Shown here: in pieces, positions 1 through 8,604 of the stretch
Numbering within the stretch: position 1 is the stretch's first letter
Layout of the letters: each line of letters opens with the position of its first letter
DNA from: JAGWBD01 sp965197455
GTDB lineage: Bacteria; Chloroflexota; Anaerolineae; Aggregatilineales; Phototrophicaceae
Direction: 5' to 3'
DNA length: 64,000 bases
NCBI GenBank assembly: GCA_965197455.1
Contig: OZ240208.1
Span: forward strand, 1,922,001 to 1,986,000
Notes under the pieces: generated by a model
Databases searched by the model: none
Told to the model about the DNA's origin: nothing
Seen by the model: only the letters and a program-made list of their open reading frames with translations
Made by a program: the position numbers and the translations under genes

Positions 1-50
1 TGTTATACTCCCGCGCTGCGCCCGCGGGCAGCGATCAGGGAAGCAGGAGT

Positions 51-1229
51 ATGAGCAGCTTTTTCTTCAACACGCGCGATGACTTTCATTACGATCACAG
101 CGGCTACTACGGCTACATCGTCTTCAACGGCGAAAAGAAAACGCTCGACGGCCTGCTGAAAACGCTGGGCCAGGGTGCGCGGCCCAACGGCCTGGGCTGG
201 TACCGCTATGGCAAGAGCTTCCGCCCGGCCAACGATGGCAGGATGTATGACTGGTACGTGCGCCTGCACAGCGGCGGCACGGACAAGCCGGTCGCGCAGG
301 TTGTCGATGACTTTCTGCGTCAGCATCTGGAGCCGCCGAAGGCCACGCCCCGACCACCGGAAACAGAGAAGCTCGTGCAGGATTTGCTGCTGGAGACACT
401 GGAGCATTATGACCAATCGGTCGAAGAGCTGAAGCATGGCTTCAGTGAGTTGAAGAGTGAAATACAAGCTAGTTCGGCCGCCCAGGTTGAGCTAAGGGAT
501 ACTGTAGAGCAGGGTACAGTCAACCACGCGACGCTGGAAGAAACACGACATGAACTCGAGAGAACGCAAGAGAAACTGGTAGAGGTAGAGCAAAGAAATG
601 CCGACCTAGAGACAAAGAGCAAACACCTGGAGAATGAACTGTCTCATAGCGGAAGCGGCGGCCTTAATGATGAACTAAAACGTACAGAAAAGGCAAAAGA
701 AAAAATTGAAAAGGAAAAGGATGACCTCAAGCACGAGATGATACTCCTGAGGAATTCTCTAAAGGACGCAGAAAGCGCCAGGGACAACTGGAAAGAGCAG
801 TTTGAAATGGTAAGCGAAGAACATGGCCGTTTGCAGGATGAGTTGGATCCAGTTAGCAAATCAGACTCCGAAATAAAGGCTGATCAGCATTCAAATCTCA
901 ATTTAGAGACTGTCCTTGGCGTTGTCCTTCCTGAGTTGCGTTTGGTCGAGAGTTCCTGGGATCATCTCAAGTTCGGTGAACTGAACCATGAACCCGTTCT
1001 ACGCAGGCTTCGTAGCATCGTGCGAGACCAACAAGTACCGGGCAGCAAGGCTGTGCAGGGAGCCAATAACTGGATGGAACTGCATATTGACCGTCAGTAC
1101 TGGCGTCTCTATTACTGCAGAAAGAACAGCCTGGTTGGTGACAAGGTCGTTGCCATGATTGGCAAAAAAGGTGATCAGCTTCAGGATATCAACTGGCTGA
1201 GTGACAACCCGCCGGAGACCTGTCTGTAG
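51..1229 (+). CDS. Coiled-coil hypothetical protein
   Basis: Protein of 392 residues that I do not recognise. Residues 1-100 form an aromatic-rich globular region (FFFN, YYGY, WYRYGK). Residues about 125-275 are heptad-like and charged (many E/K/L), a probable long coiled coil. Residues about 300-392 form a compact C-terminal domain (MELHIDRQYWRLYY, VVAMIGKKG) with a pattern faintly reminiscent of RelE/HigB-type folds, which is only a suggestion. A TATACT -10-like hexamer sits at 4-9. An AGGAG lies unusually close to the ATG, so the exact start is uncertain. Base composition changes inside the gene: the first ~400 bases are GC-rich like the neighbours and the rest is visibly AT-richer, hinting at a chimeric origin. 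No signal peptide is visible. Confidence 0.7.
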   Translation: MSSFFFNTRDDFHYDHSGYYGYIVFNGEKKTLDGLLKTLGQGARPNGLGWYRYGKSFRPANDGRMYDWYVRLHSGGTDKPVAQVVDDFLRQHLEPPKATPRPPETEKLVQDLLLETLEHYDQSVEELKHGFSELKSEIQASSAAQVELRDTVEQGTVNHATLEETRHELERTQEKLVEVEQRNADLETKSKHLENELSHSGSGGLNDELKRTEKAKEKIEKEKDDLKHEMILLRNSLKDAESARDNWKEQFEMVSEEHGRLQDELDPVSKSDSEIKADQHSNLNLETVLGVVLPELRLVESSWDHLKFGELNHEPVLRRLRSIVRDQQVPGSKAVQGANNWMELHIDRQYWRLYYCRKNSLVGDKVVAMIGKKGDQLQDINWLSDNPPETCL

Positions 1230-1262
1230 CATACGCGGGCCAGCGCCGGCTAAACACAAATT

Positions 1263-1295
1263 GCGGCGGGTGATGGCCCGCCGCCTTCGTGTTTT
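1263..1295 (+). terminator. Rho-independent terminator between convergent genes
   Basis: Perfect 8-bp GC stem (GCGGCGGG 1263-1270, CCCGCCGC 1277-1284) with a 6-nt loop, then a T-rich stretch (GTGTTTT to 1295). It lies between the convergent genes ending at 1229 (+) and 1313 (-). The opposite strand also has an A/T-rich flank, so it may act on both. Confidence 0.6.
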
Positions 1296-1312
1296 CTGAT
1301 TGGCTGTCGGGC

Positions 1313-2641
1313 TCAGCTGCCGGTGGCCGCCGTCACCAGCAGGCGCGAACGGTTCAGCCCCCAGACGTCCGCCGGGAAGTAACCGGCCGCCTCAACTTCG
1401 TCGTTCACCACGGCCATGTAGTAGGTCAGGAAGTCGCCCACCTGCGGTCGTTGCGCGATGATCTCCGGCGCGGCGTAGATGAAGAGCGGGCGCGCCAGCG
1501 GATAGCTGCCATCGTCCACGCTACTGCCGGCCGGCGTCACATTTTCGATCGCGACCGCGTGCAGGATGTCGCTGTTGGCCTCGTAGTAAGCGTAGCCGAA
1601 GAAGCCCACGGCGTAGGGGTTGCCCGCAACGCCGTTGACCAGCACGTTGTCATCCTCGCTGAGGCTGGTGTGCAGTGCGTCCAGAATGGGCGCGTGGTCC
1701 TTGTTGAAGACCGCTTCCACGAAGGTGTCAAAGGTGCCGCTGTCGGTGCCCGGGATGAAGCGCTCGATCGGCTCCGCGGGCCAGTCCGCGTTGACATCCT
1801 GCCAGGTGTCGGCCGTGCTGAAGAGGCGGGCCAGTTGCTCCAGGCTCAAATTGTCGGCGAAGTCGTTTTCACTGTTGATGACTATGGCCAGGGCATCCGT
1901 GCCCACACGCAGCGGGAAGACGCTGCGGCCAATTCTGTGACAGTGTTCCACCTCGGCGTCCCTGATCGGGCGGCTGGCGGCAGCGATGTCGGTCACGCCC
2001 TCTGTGCAGAAGCGCTCGAAGCCCGCGCCGGAGCCGATGCTGTCGACGGTGATGTTGCCCGCGTAGCCCTCGTCGTGGAAGCGCGTGGCGATGGCATCAC
2101 TGAGCGGGAAGACCGTCGAACTGCCGGCGACGGTGATGTCGCCGTCCACGAAGGAGGGAATGACCTCGGTCAGTTCCAGCACGGGCAGCAGCACGCGGTC
2201 GATGGCGTGCACCACGCCGTTGTCGGCCTGTATGTCGGCAGTGACAACGTTGGCATCATTGACCATCACGCCCATGTCGCCCGCCGCAACGCTCAGCGCG
2301 CCCAGCATGCCCTTGTCCATGCCGCCAAGGTCGGCACTGCCGTAAGCGCCATGCGCCACATGCAGCAGCAGCACCTTGCTCAACACCTCGGGGTTGGCCA
2401 GCAGCCAATCCAGCGCAAAGCCCGGCAGTTCGGCGAAGGCCTCGTTAATCGGCGCGAACAGGGTCATGGGGCCTTCGGCGGCCAGCGCGTCAGCAATGCC
2501 GGCCGCTACGGCCAGCTCCAGCAGGGTGGAGAATTGCGCGTCGCCGGCGACCACCTCGACAATACTGTGCTCGTCGGCCTGCACAGTTGTCAGCGGCAGG
2601 GCCGGGGCGATGATCAGGAAGAGGATGCTTCGAAGTTTCAT
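1313..2641 (-). CDS. Secreted FAS1-PstS fusion (phosphate-type binding protein)
   Basis: Secreted protein of 442 residues with a signal peptide (MKLRSILFLI...VQA, 1-22). A fasciclin/FAS1 domain at about 27-155 has the classic boxes TLFAPINEAF and GVVHAIDRVLLP. A PstS-like periplasmic-binding domain at about 165-440 has the phosphate-loop signature AGSSTVFPLS, SIGSGAGF and GTDSGTF. The family binds phosphate or a similar oxyanion outside the membrane for PstCAB, and FAS1 is an adhesion module. No pstC/A/B genes are nearby, so a cell-surface sensor or scavenger role is possible. The start is chosen at the ATG preceded by AAGGAG. An upstream in-frame ATG at 2711-2713 lacks a sensible signal peptide. 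Tandem paralogue of the gene at 2782-4110. Confidence 0.88.
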   Translation of the reverse strand: MKLRSILFLIIAPALPLTTVQADEHSIVEVVAGDAQFSTLLELAVAAGIADALAAEGPMTLFAPINEAFAELPGFALDWLLANPEVLSKVLLLHVAHGAYGSADLGGMDKGMLGALSVAAGDMGVMVNDANVVTADIQADNGVVHAIDRVLLPVLELTEVIPSFVDGDITVAGSSTVFPLSDAIATRFHDEGYAGNITVDSIGSGAGFERFCTEGVTDIAAASRPIRDAEVEHCHRIGRSVFPLRVGTDALAIVINSENDFADNLSLEQLARLFSTADTWQDVNADWPAEPIERFIPGTDSGTFDTFVEAVFNKDHAPILDALHTSLSEDDNVLVNGVAGNPYAVGFFGYAYYEANSDILHAVAIENVTPAGSSVDDGSYPLARPLFIYAAPEIIAQRPQVGDFLTYYMAVVNDEVEAAGYFPADVWGLNRSRLLVTAATGS

Positions 2642-2781
2642 TGTGCTCTTGCGCTCCTTGTGTGTTTGACACGCTTCGTTCGCTGCGCATCGTTGCAGGA
2701 GAGGTTTAAGCACAGACTGCCCGGAGGTTAAGAATCGTCTGGACGCCGCTTAATCTGAAGATAATCCAGCTGTCTGCCGCG

Positions 2782-4110
2782 TCAGCCACCGCTGGCCGCC
2801 TTGACCAGCAAGCGCGAGCGATTGAGCCCGTGAGCATCCAGCGCGAAGTAGCCGACCGCCTCAATTTCCTCGTTGACCACAGTCAGGTAGTAGCGCAGAA
2901 AATCGCCCACTTGCGGCTGCTGCGTGATGATATCAGGCGCGGAATAGAGAAAGAGCGGGCGCGCCAGCGGATAGCTGCCATCGCCAACGCTGCTACCCAG
3001 TGGGGCCACTCCCTCAATCGGCACCGCGTTCAGGCGGTGGCGGTTGGCGCTGTAGGCAGCGTAACCGAGAAAGCCTACGGCATAGGGGTTGCCTGCGACG
3101 CCGCGCGCCAGCACGTTGACGTCTCCGCTCACGCTGGTGCGCGTTGCGCCCAGGATGGGCCCGTGGTCCTTGTCGAAGAGCTCTTCAACGAAAAAGTCGA
3201 AACTGCCGCTGTCCGTTCCTGGAATGAAACGTTCAACCGGCTCAGCCGGCCAGGCCGGGTCGACATCCCGCCAGGTGCCCGCCGTGCTGAACAGACGAGC
3301 CAGTTGCTTCAGGTTCAGGTTGCCTGCAAAATCGTTGCGGCTGTTAACAACCACGACCAGCAGATCCGTGCCTATGCGCAGCGGGAAAACTTCGCGGCCC
3401 ATGGCCTGGCAGTTTTCCCGCTCTGAATCCTTGACGGGGCGACTGGCGTTGGTGATGTCGGTGATGCCTTCCCTGCAAAAGCGCGCGAAGCCGGCGCCGG
3501 TGCCGATGCTGTAGACGGTGATGTTGCCACCCCGATAACCCTCATGGCGGAAGCGCGCGGCGATCGCCTCGCTGAGTAAGAAGACGGTTGAGCTGCCGGC
3601 GCTGACGATGCTGCCCTCCACGAAAGCGGGGACGACCACCTCCAGTTCCTGCGCTGGCAGCAGCACGCGGTCGATGGCGTGCAGCACACCGTTGCCGGCG
3701 CTGATGTCGGCGACAGCGACGGCCGCATCGTTGACCATCAGGCCGGCCTTGCCCGCTCTGAAGTCCAGCGCCCCGGCCCGTTTCATTTCAACCAGCTCCG
3801 CGCCGGTGTAGGCGCCCTCCACCACATGCAGGCGCAGTAACCCGTTCAGGGCCGCAGGATTGTTCAGCAGCCAATCCAGCACGAAATCCGGCAGTTCAGC
3901 GAAGGCCTCGTTGACCGGCGCAAACAGGGAAAGGGGGCTGTCACCGGCGAGCGCATCCATTAGCCCGGCTTCGCTGGCGAGCCGCAGCAGGGTGGAGTAC
4001 TGTTCATCGTCAGTGATCAGATCGGCAAGACTCTGTCCTCCGGCCAGAAGACTTGCCAGTGGCAAGGCCAGTCCGACGACCAGGAAGAGGAGGAAACGGA
4101 GTTTCGTCAT
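2782..4110 (-). CDS. Secreted FAS1-PstS fusion, paralogue
   Basis: Protein of 442 residues, the same length and architecture as its downstream neighbour. It has a signal peptide (MTKLRFLLFLVVGLALPLASLLA), then FAS1 (SLFAPVNEAF; GVLHAIDRVLLP), then a PstS-like domain (AGSSTVFLLS, SIGTGAGF, GTDSGSF). An AAGGGGAA precedes the ATG. The two genes are co-directional with ~140 bp between them and clearly arose by tandem duplication, with many synonymous differences. Likely an extracellular phosphate- or anion-binding lipid-independent surface protein. The partner transporter is not in the window. Confidence 0.87.
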   Translation of the reverse strand: MTKLRFLLFLVVGLALPLASLLAGGQSLADLITDDEQYSTLLRLASEAGLMDALAGDSPLSLFAPVNEAFAELPDFVLDWLLNNPAALNGLLRLHVVEGAYTGAELVEMKRAGALDFRAGKAGLMVNDAAVAVADISAGNGVLHAIDRVLLPAQELEVVVPAFVEGSIVSAGSSTVFLLSEAIAARFRHEGYRGGNITVYSIGTGAGFARFCREGITDITNASRPVKDSERENCQAMGREVFPLRIGTDLLVVVVNSRNDFAGNLNLKQLARLFSTAGTWRDVDPAWPAEPVERFIPGTDSGSFDFFVEELFDKDHGPILGATRTSVSGDVNVLARGVAGNPYAVGFLGYAAYSANRHRLNAVPIEGVAPLGSSVGDGSYPLARPLFLYSAPDIITQQPQVGDFLRYYLTVVNEEIEAVGYFALDAHGLNRSRLLVKAASGG

Positions 4111-4209
4111 TTCCCCTTCCCCGCGCGCGAACCAGAGCTGTCCGGGTCTGTTCCTACATTAGCGCAATTGCAGCAACTTCGCGGGCTGCCAGGCGACGCC
4201 GGTCTGCAC

Positions 4210-4215
4210 TATAAT
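4210..4215 (+). promoter_or_regulatory. -10 hexamer upstream of nadK
   Basis: Perfect TATAAT 27 nt before the nadK ATG. No convincing -35 is seen at 17 nt spacing. Likely drives nadK, the zinc-finger gene and recN. Confidence 0.5.
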
Positions 4216-4241
4216 GAGCGCGGACAGGAGCCTGGGACACG

Positions 4242-5135
4242 ATGACCTTCCGCAGAACAGGCATACTGGCGCATCCTCGTCGCCCGCAGACGGCGCCGGT
4301 CGCCAGGGACATTGCCGCCCAGTTGCGCGCGCGCGGCCTTGAGACCTGGGTGCGCGATGTGTGGACAGAAGAGGATGTGCGCGCGGAAGTGTCCGACTCA
4401 GACCTCGTGGTCGCCATCGGCGGCGACGGCGCCATGCTGCACGCGGCGCGGGTCTGCGCGACGGCGCAGGTGCCGGTGCTGGGCGTGAACATGGGCAACC
4501 TCGGCTTCCTGACCGAGATTGACGACCCGAATAATTGTGCCGAACATATCGACCAGCTGCTGGCCGGCGACTACTGGCTTGAACAGCGCATGATGATCCG
4601 CGCCCAGGTGCTGCGCGAAGGCTCGGTGGTGGCCGGCGCGGACGGTCTCAACGACGTGGTCATCAGCCGCAACCGCGTCACGACGACGGTGCGCCTGCAG
4701 GTGTACATCGACCGTGACTGGACCACAACCTACACGGCCGACGCCCTCGTCATCGCCACCGCCACCGGCTCCACCGCCTATGCCCTGGCCGCGGGCGGGC
4801 CGATCCTGCCGCCGGAATTGCTCAACATCCTCGTCATCCCGATCGCGCCACACCTCAGCATGGCCCGGCCCATCGTGCTCTCCCAGGGCGCCGTCGTCGA
4901 TGTCTTCCCGGCGTCAGGTGACCAGGGTCCGGCGCTGTTGAGCGTTGACGGGCGCGTGGTGCGCGCGCTGGAGCCGGATGAACAGCTGCGAGTGCAGGCC
5001 AGCGCGCATATCAGCCGCTTTGTGCGCATGCGCGATCGCAATTATTTCTATCGCTCGCTGCTGGACCGACTGGAGCCGCGCATCGACGCACCGCAGCGGC
5101 CGGCCCTGCCCACACGCAGGCTCGCCGAGCGATGA
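4242..5135 (+). CDS. nadK: NAD kinase
   Basis: Cytosolic enzyme phosphorylating NAD+ to NADP+ using ATP or polyphosphate. 297 residues, normal for the family. The GGDG motif is at 60-63 in the context VVAIGGDGAMLHAAR, followed by LGVNMGNLGFLTE (80-92), LNDVVISR (136-143) and the TGSTAYALAAGGPI block (175-188), all diagnostic. First gene of a probable operon: the stop overlaps the ATG of the next gene (ATGA) and recN follows. The nadK-recN linkage is common in bacteria. Confidence 0.97.
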   Translation: MTFRRTGILAHPRRPQTAPVARDIAAQLRARGLETWVRDVWTEEDVRAEVSDSDLVVAIGGDGAMLHAARVCATAQVPVLGVNMGNLGFLTEIDDPNNCAEHIDQLLAGDYWLEQRMMIRAQVLREGSVVAGADGLNDVVISRNRVTTTVRLQVYIDRDWTTTYTADALVIATATGSTAYALAAGGPILPPELLNILVIPIAPHLSMARPIVLSQGAVVDVFPASGDQGPALLSVDGRVVRALEPDEQLRVQASAHISRFVRMRDRNYFYRSLLDRLEPRIDAPQRPALPTRRLAER

Positions 5136-5620
5136 GCGCCGTCCCTGAAACGACCTACTGCGAGCAGCATCCGCAGCGCGAGACCAGCCTGCGCTGTAAC
5201 CGCTGTGACCGGCTGATGTGTCCTGCCTGCGCCGTGCCGACGCCGGTGGGTTATCGCTGCCGCGAGTGCGTGCGCGCCCACGAGGACCGCTTCTTCAGCG
5301 GCACCGCTCTGGACTACGTGGTGATCTTTGTCGTCAGCGCGCTGGGGGCGGCCCTCGCCCAGCTGCTGATCGGCCTGGTGGGCGGATTCCTGCTGCTGGT
5401 CATTCTGCTGGCCGTGCCGGCCGGCGGCGCCATCGCCACACTGGCGCTGCGGCTGAGCGGGCGACGACGCGGGCGTTGGTCCGGCGGCGTGGCATTGGCG
5501 GGCGTGCTGGCCGGCAGCCTTGGCTTCGCACTTTTCCTGGGCGGGGCGGGCCTGGGCACTCTGATCTTCGCCGGAATCATGGCGGCAACGGTCTACGGCC
5601 GTTATCGCGTAAGGATCTGA
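5132..5620 (+). CDS. B-box-like zinc-finger membrane protein
   Basis: 162 residues. The N-terminal ~48 residues carry Cys/His pairs (CEQHP, CNRCDRLMCPAC, CRECVRAH) typical of the B-box-type zinc finger that precedes rhomboid domains in some bacteria. The remainder has two to four hydrophobic segments (about 58-100 and 118-150) but no rhomboid GxSG or catalytic His, so it is not a peptidase. Overlaps nadK by 4 nt and precedes recN by 11 nt, so it is translationally coupled. Function unknown. Confidence 0.85.
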   Translation: MSAVPETTYCEQHPQRETSLRCNRCDRLMCPACAVPTPVGYRCRECVRAHEDRFFSGTALDYVVIFVVSALGAALAQLLIGLVGGFLLLVILLAVPAGGAIATLALRLSGRRRGRWSGGVALAGVLAGSLGFALFLGGAGLGTLIFAGIMAATVYGRYRVRI

Positions 5621-5631
5621 GCGGAAAGCGC

Positions 5632-7377
5632 ATGCTCGAGGAACTGCAGATCCGCAACCTGGCCGTCATTGAAGACCTGACGCTGGAGTTCGGGCCTGGC
5701 TTCAACGTCATCACCGGCGAGACCGGCGCCGGCAAGTCGCTGCTGGTCGACGCCCTGGGCCTGACGCTGGGCGCCAGGGCGGACCCCGTGTTCGTGCGTG
5801 CCGGCGCAGAGCGCGCCAGCGTCGAGGCCTTTTTCAGCCTGGATGAAGAAACGCGCACACGCCTGGCGCCGCTGTTGCAGGAAGCGGAGCTGGAGGACGA
5901 GGTAGGCAACTCGTTGCTGCTGGCGCGCGAACTGCGGCGCAATGGCCGCTCCACCGCGCGCATCAACGGGATCGCCGTGCGCAGCGGTCTGCTGCAGGCC
6001 ATCGGCGAGGAGCTGGTGGACATCCACGGCCAGTCCGACCATCTCTCTTTGCTGCGGCCCGCCACCCACATCGACCTGCTGGATCGGCACGCCAGGCTGC
6101 TGCAACGGCGTCATACCATCGCGCAACAGGTGGCGCAGGTGCAGGCGCTGCGCGCGCAGCTGCGGCAGTTGCAGCAGGACGAGGGCGAGCGTGAACGGCG
6201 CGCCGAGCAATTGCGGCGCGAGATAGCGGAGATCGACGCCACGGCCCTGCAGCCCGGCGAGGACGAAAGCCTGCGCCACGAGCGGAGTCGTCTGGGCAAC
6301 AGCGAGCAACTGGCGCAACTCGGCGCCGAGGCACTGCTGGCGCTGACGGGCGCAGAGAGCGGCCCGGAAACGCCCGGCGCGCTTGACCGGCTCATGGAAG
6401 CCGAACAGTTGCTGGCGCGGCTGGCGCGCATCGACCCGCTGCTGCAGGGCGAGCAGATGCTGACCGACACGCTGGCGCAGCAGGTGCAGGAGCTGGCCGG
6501 CACGCTGCAGGACTATGGCGAGCGGGTGGAACACAACCCCCAGCGTCTGGCGGAAGTGGAAGGGCGCATCGAGGCCATCAACACCTTGCGGCGACGCTAC
6601 GGCGCCAGTATCGAGGCCGTGCTGCAACACGCAGACGCGGCGCGCGCGCAACTCGGCGCGCTGGAGCACAACGAGGAACAGTTGCAGGCCTGTCAGGCGG
6701 AGGAAACGCGCCAGCTGGCCGAGCTGGGTCAGGCCGCCGCAGCGCTCAGTGAAGCGCGCCTGGCCAGCAGCCAGCGCCTCGCGCGCCAGGTGGTGGCGGA
6801 GCTGGGTGACCTGCGCATGGGCGCCACGCGCTTCGAGGTCAGCATCACGCAGCAAGAGCGCGCAGACGGCTGCCCGGTGGCAGGGCGGCGTCTGCGCTTC
6901 GGGCCTGACGGCATCGACCAGTTGCAGTTTCTGATGAGCGCCAACCCAGGCGAGCCGCTGCGGCCGCTGGCGAAGGTCGCTTCCGGCGGCGAGGCGGCGC
7001 GCCTCATGCTGGCGCTCAAGCACGTGCTGGCCCAGGCCGACCGCACGCCCACGCTGATCTTCGACGAAATCGACCAGGGTATCGGCGGGCGCGTGGGCGC
7101 GGTTGTGGGCCACAAGCTGCATTCGCTCAGCCATGAGCATCAGGTGCTGGCCGTCACGCATCTGGCCCAGCTGGCCGCCTGCGCCGACCAGCACTTCCGC
7201 GTCGACAAGGATCCGGAAGATCGCCACGCCCGCGCCGCGGTGCAGCTGCTGCAGGATGAGGAAATGCGCGTGATCGAGCTGGCGGCGATGCTGGGCGCTG
7301 CCGGCGACAGCGGCACCCTCACCGCGCGTGAGCTGCTGCGCGCTGCCGCGACGCAGGCTACCGTCAGCAACGAATGA
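5632..7377 (+). CDS. recN: DNA repair ATPase RecN
   Basis: SMC-like ATPase acting in double-strand-break repair. 581 residues. Walker A GETGAGKS at 29-36 follows the characteristic start MLEELQIRNLAVIEDL. A long Gln/Leu/Glu-rich coiled coil occupies about 150-390. The ABC signature SGGEAARL begins near 451 and Walker B LIFDEIDQGIGG is near 475-486, then the H-loop AVTHLAQLAA. The start is the ATG right at the conserved N-terminus. Upstream in-frame codons lie over the preceding gene and are not used. Third gene of the nadK operon. Confidence 0.96.
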   Translation: MLEELQIRNLAVIEDLTLEFGPGFNVITGETGAGKSLLVDALGLTLGARADPVFVRAGAERASVEAFFSLDEETRTRLAPLLQEAELEDEVGNSLLLARELRRNGRSTARINGIAVRSGLLQAIGEELVDIHGQSDHLSLLRPATHIDLLDRHARLLQRRHTIAQQVAQVQALRAQLRQLQQDEGERERRAEQLRREIAEIDATALQPGEDESLRHERSRLGNSEQLAQLGAEALLALTGAESGPETPGALDRLMEAEQLLARLARIDPLLQGEQMLTDTLAQQVQELAGTLQDYGERVEHNPQRLAEVEGRIEAINTLRRRYGASIEAVLQHADAARAQLGALEHNEEQLQACQAEETRQLAELGQAAAALSEARLASSQRLARQVVAELGDLRMGATRFEVSITQQERADGCPVAGRRLRFGPDGIDQLQFLMSANPGEPLRPLAKVASGGEAARLMLALKHVLAQADRTPTLIFDEIDQGIGGRVGAVVGHKLHSLSHEHQVLAVTHLAQLAACADQHFRVDKDPEDRHARAAVQLLQDEEMRVIELAAMLGAAGDSGTLTARELLRAAATQATVSNE

Positions 7378-7416
7378 GGACTACAATGCGCCCAATTGCT
7401 GGCGCGGGGAGCAGGT

Positions 7417-8595
7417 ATGTCGACTTTCAACTTTGACGAAATCATCGATCGGCGCAATACGGACAGCGCCAAGTGGAACCGCTATGACGCCGACGTCATC
7501 CCGGCCTGGACGGCAGACATGGACTTTCACTCGCCGCCACCGGTCACCGAGGCGCTGCAGAAGCGCGTCGCGCATGGCGTCTTTGGCTACAGCATCTCCT
7601 CCTGGATGAAGCCGCCCGCCGGCCTGTTAAACGCCATCGCCGGACGTTACAGCCAGCGTTACGGTCTGCCCACCACCAGCGAGGACATCCTCATCGTGCC
7701 GGGCGTGGTCAGCGCGCTCTACGCCATCTGCCACCACATTGACAATGACGAAAGTATCCTCATCCAGACGCCCAACTACTGGCCCTTCTTCAGCGCGGCA
7801 GACAACGCTCCGCGCGCCACGCACAGCGCGCCGCTGGTCGCGCGTCAGGACGGCGAGATTGAGCGTTACGAGATCGACTTCGACGTCCTTGAGGCGGCTA
7901 TCCAGCCGCAGACGCGCATGCTGCTCTTCTGCAACCCGCACAACCCGGTCGGCCGAGTCTACAGCCGCGAGGAGCTGGAGCGCATCGCCGAGATCTGTTT
8001 GCGCCACCGCCTGCTCATTTGCTCCGACGAAATCCACGCCGGCCTGACCTACCCCGACCATCAACACCTCGCTATCGCCGGCGTCGACCCTGAGGTAGCC
8101 GCCAGTTGCGTCACGCTGAACGCCGCGACCAAGACCTACAACCTGGCGGGCTTCAAGCTGGGCGTGGCCATCTCCAGCAACCACGAGTTGCTGCAATGGA
8201 TGCAGGGCTGGTTCGGCAAGCGCGGCAGCGGCTCCGTGGCGGCGCTGGGCTTTGTGGCGGCCGAGGCAGCTTTCTGCCACGGGCAAGCCTGGCTGGACGC
8301 GCTGCTCGAGTATCTGCAGGCCAACCGCGACTACGCCATCGATTTTGTGCAGCGCGAAATGCCGGCGCTGCAACCCACCTGTCCCGAGGCGACCTACCTG
8401 CTGCTGCTGAATTGCTCGGAGACGCCCTTCGCGGCCGACCCCGTGCAGTTCTTCCTCGACGAGGCGCGCGTGGCGCTCAGCGGCCGTTTCGGGCCGCAAG
8501 GCTATCCGCAGCTGGCGCGCCTGAACTATGGCTGTCCCCGCGCCACCCTGACCGAGATGCTGGAGCGCATGGCCGCGGCTTACGCCCGCGCCTGA
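7417..8595 (+). CDS. MalY/PatB-family PLP aminotransferase / C-S lyase
   Basis: Fold-type I PLP enzyme of 392 residues. The N-terminus (FNFDEIIDRRNTDSAKWN, ADMDF) is typical of the MalY/PatB group, whose members cleave cystathionine or related C-S bonds. The PLP-binding lysine is K239 in ATKTYNLAGFK; other landmarks are NPHNPVGRVY and CSDEIHAGL. The ATG preceded by GGGGAGCAGG is chosen. A TTG 21 nt upstream, 8 nt after a TACAAT hexamer, could give a slightly longer form. Likely cytosolic, sulfur amino acid metabolism. The substrate cannot be told from sequence. Confidence 0.9.
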   Translation: MSTFNFDEIIDRRNTDSAKWNRYDADVIPAWTADMDFHSPPPVTEALQKRVAHGVFGYSISSWMKPPAGLLNAIAGRYSQRYGLPTTSEDILIVPGVVSALYAICHHIDNDESILIQTPNYWPFFSAADNAPRATHSAPLVARQDGEIERYEIDFDVLEAAIQPQTRMLLFCNPHNPVGRVYSREELERIAEICLRHRLLICSDEIHAGLTYPDHQHLAIAGVDPEVAASCVTLNAATKTYNLAGFKLGVAISSNHELLQWMQGWFGKRGSGSVAALGFVAAEAAFCHGQAWLDALLEYLQANRDYAIDFVQREMPALQPTCPEATYLLLLNCSETPFAADPVQFFLDEARVALSGRFGPQGYPQLARLNYGCPRATLTEMLERMAAAYARA

Positions 8596-8604
8596 GCCCG
8601 GCCC

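Noticed and set aside
1289..2731. Long open frame on the plus strand opposite the FAS1-PstS gene
   Set aside because: GC-rich antisense shadow with no domain similarity. Many such frames occur opposite real genes here.
5132..5620. Rhomboid protease
   Set aside because: The N-terminal zinc finger is of the type that precedes rhomboids, but the catalytic GxSG and His are missing.
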